From: an uncultured bacterium
GTDB taxonomy: Bacteria > Krumholzibacteriota > Krumholzibacteriia > LZORAL124-64-63
DNA: 48,684 nucleotides
Assembly (NCBI GenBank): GCA_903912525.1
Contig: CAIWHK010000046.1
Span: 1-48,684, forward strand
Reading direction: 5' to 3'
The number at the start of each line of letters is the position of its first letter. The first letter of the stretch is position 1. Positions 1-7,077 of the stretch are shown here, in pieces. The notes beneath the pieces are model-generated. The model saw only the letters and a list, made by a program, of their open reading frames with translations, searched no databases and had not been told where the DNA came from. Both the position numbers and the translations under genes were made by a program.

Positions 1-54
1 GCGCGCCAGCTTGCGGCGGTTGTCCGGCTTGGGCTCGGCGTCGGCTGTTTCGAC

Positions 55-74
55 GACTTGCGCCGGCGCAAGTC
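55..74. repeat. Dispersed palindrome, copy 1
   Basis: A perfect 20-bp palindrome: the shared 18-bp core ACTTGCGCCGGCGCAAGT with a G/C pair outside. It lies 41 bases beyond the stop of the YaaA-like gene. Six other copies occur in the window. The 1-54 stretch to its left is too short to assign, although one minus-strand frame there looks codon-like. A partial relative (gttgcgccggc) sits at 92-102. Confidence 0.9.
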
Positions 75-115
75 CTCACGGATGTGTGAGAGTTGCGCCG
101 GCCGCACGAGCACCA

Positions 116-922
116 CTACTGCGGTGCGCGGACGAACAGCCACTCGCCCGCCTGCGGCGGCGCCTCGGCCGCCTCCCACCCCATCGCCGAGAACCCGAGC
201 AGGTCCGCCGGGACGCGGGCTCCGGTGTCGATGGCGTACCGCAGCAGGGCGCCGCGGGCCATCTTGGCGTGCACCACCGGCGTGACCAGCCTTCCGCCGG
301 CCCGTCGCTCCTTGAAGACGGGGCGCACGATCGGCCCGCGCAGCCGCTTCGCGTCGACGGCCTTCAGGTACTCCTGGGAGGCAACGCTCAGCACGGGTTC
401 GTCGTCCTGCAGATCCGCGTTGAGCGCGTCGGTGAGCCGCTCCCGCCAGAACCCGGTCAGGTTCGCGCCGCCCGGCGGTGCGAAGCGGCAGCCCATCTCC
501 AGACGGTAGGCTTCGATGCGGTCGAAGGGACGCAGCAGGCCGTAGAGCCCCGAGAGGATGCGCAGCCGGCGTCGGGCGTGGTTTCGGGCAGCGGCGTCAA
601 GGGTCGACGCATCGAGATGCCTGAAGACCAGGCCGGAGAAGGCGTACAACGCAGGAACGACCGGGGAGTCGGGCCCGCCCCAACGCTGCAGGCGCAACCG
701 GGTCTCGTCGGCCAGCTCGGAATTCAGGTCCATCAGGCGACCGAGGGCGCGCGCGTCGTGTCGCCGCAGGGCATCCACGAGTCCACGTGCCGTGTCGGCA
801 AACAACGGGTCGGTCGTGGCCAGACGGGGCGGTGTCGGCGCGTCGAGGACCATGAGCTTGGTGGTATTGACGAGCAGCAGCACTGGTTCCTCCGCCGTGA
901 TCGGGTGTTCCGCCGGTAGCAT
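116..922 (-). CDS. yaaA: YaaA/UPF0246-family peroxide stress protein
   Basis: A 268-residue protein of the YaaA (DUF328) family, which in Escherichia coli limits iron-driven oxidative damage under peroxide stress. Family landmarks are visible: the RRLRILSGLYGLLRP block, YRLEMGCRFA, the FW..RLTDALN segment, SQEYLKAVD, and IVRPVFKE followed by HAKMARG. Length is close to the usual ~255. The ATG at 922 is chosen; a GTG at 883 would start nearer the conserved LLLVNTTKL strand, so the first 13 residues are uncertain. The reading frame extends further upstream, but that part runs through palindrome copy 2 and is unlikely to be coding. It lies downstream of the AlkD-like gene on the same strand, about 100 bases away, and both suit a DNA/oxidative damage response. 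Confidence 0.85.
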   Translation of the reverse strand: MLPAEHPITAEEPVLLLVNTTKLMVLDAPTPPRLATTDPLFADTARGLVDALRRHDARALGRLMDLNSELADETRLRLQRWGGPDSPVVPALYAFSGLVFRHLDASTLDAAARNHARRRLRILSGLYGLLRPFDRIEAYRLEMGCRFAPPGGANLTGFWRERLTDALNADLQDDEPVLSVASQEYLKAVDAKRLRGPIVRPVFKERRAGGRLVTPVVHAKMARGALLRYAIDTGARVPADLLGFSAMGWEAAEAPPQAGEWLFVRAPQ

Positions 923-1002
923 CGCAACGATGCGCCCGGCAGGCAACCCCGGCCTTGCGGGGAGGAAGATCAACAACACATTCCACCCCCGGCCCGGCGG
1001 AC

Positions 1003-1020
1003 ACTTGCGCCGGCGCAAGT
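1003..1020. repeat. Dispersed palindrome, copy 2
   Basis: The exact 18-bp core palindrome begins one base after the stop codon of the AlkD-like gene and lies 80 bases before the YaaA-like start. The placement would let it fold as a 3' hairpin on the AlkD transcript. Confidence 0.9.
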
Positions 1021-1021
1021 C

Positions 1022-1783
1022 TCACGGGCGGGGCGTGGGCCTGGTCTTCCGGTGTGCCGCACGGGGCTGTGCTGCTCGCGGCACGGCCAGCCACGCCTTC
1101 CTCTCCGCCTCCGGCAACCGCTCGATCGCGTAGCGCAACGCCGTGCGCGGCATCCGCGCCGCATGCTCCCCCAGGAACCCGCGCAGCACCGCCACGTCCC
1201 GCTTGCCCACCTCGCGCAGCATCCAGCCCGTCGCCTTGTGGATCAGGTCGTGCTTGTCGCCCAGCAGCACCTCGCTGATGGCCAGCGTGTCGCCGAAGTC
1301 TCCCGCGCGGATGAACGCCAGCGTCGCGACGATGGCGATGCGCCGCTCCCACAGGTCGGTCGACTTCGCGTACTTCCGCAGCAGCTTCCGGTCGGCAGGC
1401 CGCTCCAGCAGCCAGCCGCCGATGATGACCGGCGCGATCACGTCCACCAGGTCCCAGTTGTTCAGCGCGGCCCTGTGGACAAGCGTGAACTCGTAGAATT
1501 CGCGGCGGCGCGACTCGTCGGCCCGCTCGAACGCGCAGGTGAGCACGAGAAACCCGGTCAACCGCGCCTCGTGGTACGGGCTGGCCAGGAGCGTCTCCAC
1601 CTCGGGCAACGGCAGGTCCCGGAATTCCTTCGCCAGCTTTCGCTGCTCGGGCACCATCACGCCCAGGAAGCGATCGCCCTCGCCGTACTGCCCGGGACCC
1701 GTCTTGAAGAAGCGCGCGAGCACCGCAGCCTTTTCGGGCGTGGCGACCGCGCGCAGGCGCTTCATGATGGTCGATGCGGTCAT
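1022..1783 (-). CDS. AlkD-like DNA alkylation repair protein
   Basis: A 253-residue HEAT-like-repeat protein of the DNA alkylation repair family (AlkC/AlkD type), which excises bulky or positively charged alkylated bases such as 3-methyladenine and 7-methylguanine. Visible family blocks are GPGQYGEGDRFLGVMVP near the N-terminus, the NNWDLVD stretch in the middle and the LIHKATGWMLREVGKRD helix near residue 200. Length is normal for the family. The last 20 residues are Arg/Pro-rich and not conserved. ATG start at 1783. The YaaA-like gene follows on the same strand, and palindrome copy 2 starts right after its stop. Confidence 0.88.
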   Translation of the reverse strand: MTASTIMKRLRAVATPEKAAVLARFFKTGPGQYGEGDRFLGVMVPEQRKLAKEFRDLPLPEVETLLASPYHEARLTGFLVLTCAFERADESRRREFYEFTLVHRAALNNWDLVDVIAPVIIGGWLLERPADRKLLRKYAKSTDLWERRIAIVATLAFIRAGDFGDTLAISEVLLGDKHDLIHKATGWMLREVGKRDVAVLRGFLGEHAARMPRTALRYAIERLPEAERKAWLAVPRAAQPRAAHRKTRPTPRP

Positions 1784-1823
1784 GCGGACCCTTCCGGTGC
1801 GCCGACCTGCCTGCCAGCGCCCC

Positions 1824-4800
1824 TCACTTCAAGAGCATCATCTTCATCATGCCGGTCACGCCGCCGGCCGTCAACCGCGCCAGGTACACGCCGCTGGCGA
1901 CGCGGCCACCGTTGTCGTCGGTCCCGTTCCAGGTCTCGGTGTGGCGCCCCATGTAGCGAGGGCCGTCGACCAGCGTCCGCACCAGGTGGCCCTGGACATC
2001 GTACACTTCCAGGCGCACCGATCCCTCGCCGGCGAGATCATACGTGATCTTCGTCTGCGGGTTGAACGGGTTCGGCGTGATGTCGACCAGCGCCGTCACC
2101 TTCGGTGCCGGCACCTGGTCGTCCACGCCGCTGGCCCACATGGGCTTGATCAGCAATTTGTACGTACCGGCCTTCACCAGTTCGCTCGCGGTTGTCTTCC
2201 AGACCGCAATGCAATACCAGCCGGCCGCCGGCACATTGGCCACAAGTACTTCATCGCCCCCCGCTCCGCCGCCGTAATAGGACGTGCCCACGACATCGGA
2301 CTTGCCCTGGTAGGCCGCGGTCGCCAGATGCAGGCTCACGCCCCAGTCCACCGTCCCGGTCACGTTCATCAGGTGGATGCCGGTCTGTCCGGCGGGGAGG
2401 TAGACTTCCACCAGGTTGAGGATGCGGTTGGCGGGCAGGCTGTACGGCCCGTAGACCCCGTTCGGGTTAGAGAGCCAACTGGTCGTCGCTGTCGATTCGG
2501 TCGTGTAGCCCGCCCCACCCAGGTAGCGGACCGCGCCGGCGTCGTAGGACGCGAAGCCGCCGGGCGCCTGGTTGAAGTTCACCAGGACATAGTCCGAGGC
2601 ATCCCCGCTCCAGTAGGACCCGGTCACATTGGCCGCGAACCCGTTCTTGGCGCCCGTGCTGGCCGGGTGCAACCGCAGGTCGACGTCACTGCCGGCGCCG
2701 GGCATGACCGCCACCGCCCGCCAGTACCCGCCGGCATTCGGCATCCGCAGGCCGTCGCAGTTCGGATAGAACGGTTCGCCGGTGCTCAATCCCGTCCAGC
2801 CGCCGTAGGGATCGGCCGGCATGTTGCGGGCCACCGGCGTGTCGTTGGCCAGCGCCAGGGGTGACCAGACCCATTGCTCGGCATAGTCGTTGTTGTCCTC
2901 GTGGATCTCCTCGATCTCGTGGTCGGCATCCAGCTTCCAGGCCAGGGTGTGCCGACCGCCGCTGATGGTCCACGGGAAATCCCAGATGTACAGGCCGTAG
3001 CCGTAGGCCGGGTAGCCGCCCCAGGCCACCCACGCCGAATAGTTGCCGTCGAAGTAGATGTGGCCCTTCAGCCCGAGCGGCGAGGCCGACGGACTCTCGT
3101 TGGAGGAGGCCATGTTCAGGTAGGTCGAGGGCGCATTGCCGGGCAGCGTCGTCGGCGCCGGCACCGACGCGGCGGTGCCGTCGAATGCCGCTCGCGGCAC
3201 GATGGGTGCGTACCAGCCGGCCATGTACTTGGGCTGGAAGTCCGGCGGCGTCTTCTCGATCTCGATCGTGACGTTGAGCGGGCGATTGCCCAGCTTCCAG
3301 TCGGGATCGCGATAGACAAGAAGCGCATTGTAGCCCGCGCCGGCGATGGTCACATCCATCCGGGCACTGCCTGCGGCATCGGTCATCGTGCCTGCGGCAT
3401 AAGTGTACAGGCCGCCGGTCTGGAAGTTCTTGTCGAGCCACTGGGCGTACAGCGGGCCGCTGTTCGGGTCCGTTTTGACGGTGAAGCTGACCGGGCCGGT
3501 ATTCGCCGCGCCGACATAGAACTCGAAGATCCTCAGCATCTGGTTCTGCGAGAAGGCTACGTTCACCGAATCGCCAAAGGCCAGCGAGGCGTTCACGGCA
3601 TGGACCACTTCGTAGCTGGAACCGTTGCCGTTGCTGTTGATCACGCCGACATCCTGGCTGTTCCAGCCCATCGTATTGCGGTTCACGACGACCGCTTCGA
3701 TCAGGCCGCTGCCGCGGGCCGAGCCGGCCAGCGTGCCGGCAAAGCCGTCGGTGGCGCCGGTGCTGGCGGTGTGCAGGTACAGGTCGTCGTCGGTCGTCGC
3801 CGAAAGCGGGCGCAACACGGCCGCATCCCAATACGAAGCGGCGCCCATGCGCAGGCCGTCGGAGTTGTAGTAGACCGGAGAGGCATCAACCACGGCATCC
3901 CAGCCCGCGGTCTTGAGCGGCGGCGCCGACCGCACCACCGGAGTACCCGCGGTCAATTGCAGCGGCGACCAGACCCATTGATGGGCCCAGCGATTGTCGC
4001 TCTCGTTGATCTCGGCGATCACCTCGGTGCCGTCCAGGCGCGTTTCGAGCGTGTGCCGGCCGCCGCGCACGGTCAGGGGACCGAGATTGCAGCCGTATTG
4101 GCTCCAATGAATGCCGAGCTCGTTGGACCACACCCACCAGTTCCAGGCGCCATCCACGTACGCGCGGATGTCGAACCCGGCGCCCGTCGCAGATTCACCG
4201 CTGTTCCACAGGCCGACGTTCCAGTACGTCGATGCGGCATTGCCGGGCAGCGTCGCCGGGGCCGGCACGCTGCCGAAGCTCGCGTCGTTCGTTGCGCGCG
4301 GCACCAGCACGTTGTTCCAGCCGCCGAACTGGTAGACGGCCAGGTTGGCCGCCAGCGGGCCACGGATCGTATAGGGACCGCACCAGGCGTAGGTGTCGCT
4401 CCACTTCCCGGAATTGTCGACTGCGCGGATGTTGAAATAGTAGGTTCCCGGCGCCAGCGTCGGGGTCGTGTAGCTCGTCACGTCAAAGATGTCCAGGAGG
4501 TCGGACGGGATGAAGTGCGTGCCGATGACAGAGATGCCGTAGCCGACGATGCCCGAGATGTCGTCGGTCGCGGCGATCCAGGAGAAGTCGATCGTCCCGT
4601 CCGGGGAGTCGCCGCTGGTGGAGTGGCTCGTCGAATGCAAGCCGGTGACGGCCGTCGGCGGCTGCAGATCGGTCTCGTATTTGCAGTTCCTGGCCGTTGC
4701 CCACAGGTCCTTGCCCCACGCGGGATAGCGATTCCTGAACGCGTCGAGAAAGCCCGCAGCCGTGGTCGGCGCATCGAGGTCGACGCAGGCGATCAAGGGC

Positions 4801-6218
4801 GCCCAACCCACCGAAAGCTGGTCGGCGCCCGCGAAGCGCGGGTCATTGTCGTTCGTGTCGTCGCCGATGTCGCGCACGACAGCCGCCAGGAAACCCTCCG
4901 TGCGCAGGGGATCGTCGGGGGTGACGCCATCGCAGGTATTCAGGTCCTCCGTGTCGCGGACGAAAAGAGCGTCGCGTCCGTAGGCCGCGCCGAAGCTGCC
5001 GGGAATGACATCCCCCATCCAGTCGGGGAAGCCCTCCGTGAACGCGACCGTCTCGGTCTCCGGGCACCACAGGCAGTGCCCGCAATCGAGGGGCGAGTTG
5101 TCGCAGAACCCGTTGCAATAGACCGGCGCCGGGCTGGATGCGTAGATTTCCATCCAATGGTGCCCGTATTCGTGGCTTATCGTGTCCTCTTTCCAGCCGG
5201 CGCCACCGGTCAGGTAGATTTCGCCGGCATAGAAGGAGCCCGTGTCGGGACCCGGCCAGTTGCACCTGACGAACGGCGTGTCATAGCCGTAACCCATCCA
5301 CCAGCGCCAGGTCCGCGTCAGGGTGGTCTGCGCATGCACGGCGGCGTGCTGGTTGAAATCGCTCGGCTGCATCCAGCCGAAGTCCTTGTCGGTGTTGTTG
5401 TCATTCCAACTCGTGCCGGATTGCCAGGAATAGCTGGCCAGCCAAACGGGGAACTCGACCTGGACGCGACTATTTGCCGTCTCGAACTTCACATACAGGT
5501 CCGGTTCACTGTCGAACACATTGCCGTTCCACGTGAAGGTCACGTCATACCACCCCTGCGCGTCGGTCACGTCGACGGCCAGTTCCACGGGCGGCAAGGG
5601 GAGGTTGTCATCGTAAACGCGGACCGTCATGCCATCGGCGCCGGCAGTAAAGCCGTCGCTCCGCTGGTAGGTGAAGCGTCCGTGGACCCGGATGCTGCGC
5701 GACTTCCCCGCAGTGGCCGCATCCGGCGTGGCGGTGGGTTCCGAAGGCAGGGGCTCAGGCGAGACGCGGGTCGCCTCGGTCAACGAAGGCACGTCGCCGG
5801 TCGGCTTCACCGGGATCGTCGCACCCGGGTGCAGCGCGATGGCGGCCGCTTCGGGTGAGAGCATGAAGGATCGGGTGATGGCCGTGCCGTCCACGTCGAA
5901 GGTGAGTTCCAGCCACTGCCCGGGGTCGTCGGTCACGACCGAGAAGTCGAAGACGAGCGGACGTCCCTTGTCGATACTCTCGGCGGACGCGGCGGCCAAT
6001 GAAAGCTGCCGCCAGCCGTTGCCGCCGAACTTCAGGCCGACCAGTGTGGCGTCGATCCCCGACTCGATCTGCAATTGGCCGACGAACGGCACGCCGGGCT
6101 CGGCAGCGCGCGGCGTGCCGAGGATCCTGACCTGCACGGGCGGTTCGACGGTGGCCCGCGCGCCGCCGGCGCCACACAGCGCCACGGCTGCCATCAGGAG
6201 GCAAATCAATCTGCGCAT
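1824..6218 (-). CDS. Secreted zinc metalloprotease with CARDB-like repeats and CTD
   Basis: A 1464-residue exported protein. Residues 1-22 form a signal peptide (MRRLICLLMAAVALCGAGGA). A zinc-protease motif HEYGHHW lies at 349-355, inside a Trp/Cys-rich catalytic region with many CxxC-like cysteines (around 375-390). A fibronectin-III-like module follows (about 515-620). Then come two copies of a CARDB-like unit ending in an acidic E..E..DN strand and WVWSPL, each followed by a domain with HTASTGA or HPASTGA. The C-terminus is the FlgD/Por-type sorting domain (NPFNPQTKITY, WNGTDDNGGRVASGVY). The stop lies 40 bases beyond the AlkD-like gene's start. It is preceded by a small secreted gene with a 17-base gap, so the two are probably one operon. 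Substrate unknown; a cell-surface or extracellular protease is inferred. Confidence 0.85.
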   Translation of the reverse strand: MRRLICLLMAAVALCGAGGARATVEPPVQVRILGTPRAAEPGVPFVGQLQIESGIDATLVGLKFGGNGWRQLSLAAASAESIDKGRPLVFDFSVVTDDPGQWLELTFDVDGTAITRSFMLSPEAAAIALHPGATIPVKPTGDVPSLTEATRVSPEPLPSEPTATPDAATAGKSRSIRVHGRFTYQRSDGFTAGADGMTVRVYDDNLPLPPVELAVDVTDAQGWYDVTFTWNGNVFDSEPDLYVKFETANSRVQVEFPVWLASYSWQSGTSWNDNNTDKDFGWMQPSDFNQHAAVHAQTTLTRTWRWWMGYGYDTPFVRCNWPGPDTGSFYAGEIYLTGGAGWKEDTISHEYGHHWMEIYASSPAPVYCNGFCDNSPLDCGHCLWCPETETVAFTEGFPDWMGDVIPGSFGAAYGRDALFVRDTEDLNTCDGVTPDDPLRTEGFLAAVVRDIGDDTNDNDPRFAGADQLSVGWAPLIACVDLDAPTTAAGFLDAFRNRYPAWGKDLWATARNCKYETDLQPPTAVTGLHSTSHSTSGDSPDGTIDFSWIAATDDISGIVGYGISVIGTHFIPSDLLDIFDVTSYTTPTLAPGTYYFNIRAVDNSGKWSDTYAWCGPYTIRGPLAANLAVYQFGGWNNVLVPRATNDASFGSVPAPATLPGNAASTYWNVGLWNSGESATGAGFDIRAYVDGAWNWWVWSNELGIHWSQYGCNLGPLTVRGGRHTLETRLDGTEVIAEINESDNRWAHQWVWSPLQLTAGTPVVRSAPPLKTAGWDAVVDASPVYYNSDGLRMGAASYWDAAVLRPLSATTDDDLYLHTASTGATDGFAGTLAGSARGSGLIEAVVVNRNTMGWNSQDVGVINSNGNGSSYEVVHAVNASLAFGDSVNVAFSQNQMLRIFEFYVGAANTGPVSFTVKTDPNSGPLYAQWLDKNFQTGGLYTYAAGTMTDAAGSARMDVTIAGAGYNALLVYRDPDWKLGNRPLNVTIEIEKTPPDFQPKYMAGWYAPIVPRAAFDGTAASVPAPTTLPGNAPSTYLNMASSNESPSASPLGLKGHIYFDGNYSAWVAWGGYPAYGYGLYIWDFPWTISGGRHTLAWKLDADHEIEEIHEDNNDYAEQWVWSPLALANDTPVARNMPADPYGGWTGLSTGEPFYPNCDGLRMPNAGGYWRAVAVMPGAGSDVDLRLHPASTGAKNGFAANVTGSYWSGDASDYVLVNFNQAPGGFASYDAGAVRYLGGAGYTTESTATTSWLSNPNGVYGPYSLPANRILNLVEVYLPAGQTGIHLMNVTGTVDWGVSLHLATAAYQGKSDVVGTSYYGGGAGGDEVLVANVPAAGWYCIAVWKTTASELVKAGTYKLLIKPMWASGVDDQVPAPKVTALVDITPNPFNPQTKITYDLAGEGSVRLEVYDVQGHLVRTLVDGPRYMGRHTETWNGTDDNGGRVASGVYLARLTAGGVTGMMKMMLLK

Positions 6219-6235
6219 CTGTCGGCTCCTGTCGG

Positions 6236-6751
6236 CTAGCGGCCGGGACTGGTGGGGGCGGGACGATCGACCAGCTGCCGCACGGGCTGCGGTGCGTCCA
6301 TGGCGGTCAGCGCCGCCTTGATGCCGTTCACCTGTTCTTCGCTGCCGTCGCGGGTCGCGAAGTCCAACTGCACTTCCAGCAGGCGCCGATTGGTCGCCAT
6401 CTTCTCGCGTTCGATTTCCTTCTGGATCTCGACGCCGGCTGGGGAATTCCCGACCGCAGCAAAGCGATCGGTGAGCGCCTGGATCCTGGCCTGCTGTTCA
6501 GCCAGCACAGCGTCGAAGGCGAGGCGGCGGGCGTCGAGCCCAGCCTGGCTCACGGGGATGTCCGCGGTGCCGACGATCGCTTCCGACGCCACGGGACGGC
6601 CGGCGGAGGTGCCGCCCTCCTGGACAGGATCAGCTTTGCCGGCGACAGCAACCGGTTGCGGTTCCTTGGGTTGGGGGTCGTCCGCGGCGAACGCTGCTAC
6701 GGCGAGGCCGCAGATCGAGGCCATGATGAGGAATCGGTGGCACATCTTCAT
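6236..6751 (-). CDS. Small secreted protein with coiled-coil region
   Basis: A 171-residue protein I do not recognise. A signal peptide (MKMCHRFLIMASICGLAVAAFAA) is followed by a Pro/Gly-rich linker. An Ala/Gln/Glu/Arg-rich helical stretch (about 85-150) looks coiled-coil, with an ALTDRF...EIQKEIEREKMATNRRLLEVQ pattern split over two helices. The start at 6751 is supported by AGGA nine bases upstream; a longer frame has no good site. It is the first gene of an apparent operon with the large metalloprotease. A periplasmic or surface accessory role for the protease is only a guess. Confidence 0.65.
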   Translation of the reverse strand: MKMCHRFLIMASICGLAVAAFAADDPQPKEPQPVAVAGKADPVQEGGTSAGRPVASEAIVGTADIPVSQAGLDARRLAFDAVLAEQQARIQALTDRFAAVGNSPAGVEIQKEIEREKMATNRRLLEVQLDFATRDGSEEQVNGIKAALTAMDAPQPVRQLVDRPAPTSPGR

Positions 6752-6851
6752 GGGGACACGTCCTCTTCGACCGATGGTCCGGCGATGTTGCCCTGACATG
6801 AAGGAACGGGCCCGCCTCGTTGGTGAAGCCGACCGCGCCGGAACTGGATAG

Positions 6852-6915
6852 AGATGTACATTATGTCAGCAATTCACACATATTAAAAGCATATTATTTC
6901 AATGGGTTGTCAATA
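6852..6915 (-). promoter_or_regulatory. AT-rich putative promoter of the protease operon
   Basis: An unusually AT-rich stretch in GC-rich surroundings, upstream of the small secreted gene. On the minus strand it contains TTGACA (6913-6908) and several TA-rich candidates for a -10 element, none at ideal spacing. The position suits transcription of the 6.7-1.8 kb operon. Confidence 0.35.
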
Positions 6916-7018
6916 TGCCCTGGTGTTCCGCACGTCGGGCGACGTCAGAAGCCGATCAGTTGCGATGCGAGTCCTGGGGCGCCGACGCCGAGCAGCAACT
7001 TGAGGCGGAGACTTATGT

Positions 7019-7065
7019 GCAAACGGGCCGGAATGGCCCCGGGAGAGGCTTTCCGGCCCGTTTGC
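7019..7065 (-). terminator. Strong hairpin after the kinase gene
   Basis: Perfect 15-bp inverted repeat: 7019-7033 (gcaaacgggccggaa) pairs with 7051-7065 across a 17-base loop. It starts 13 bases after the kinase stop codon. There is no clear U-run on the minus side, so it may act as a stability hairpin rather than a classical terminator. Confidence 0.65.
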
Positions 7066-7077
7066 GGATGGATCGTC

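Noticed and set aside
92-105. Further copy of the palindrome (gttgcgccggccgc)
   Set aside because: Only the left arm and centre resemble the repeat and symmetry is lost; treated as a relic at best.
2874-5858. A 994-codon plus-strand frame opposite the metalloprotease
   Set aside because: GC-rich mirror of a real gene: low-complexity Arg/Val/Gly text with no motif, whereas the minus strand has signal peptide, HEYGH and sorting domain.
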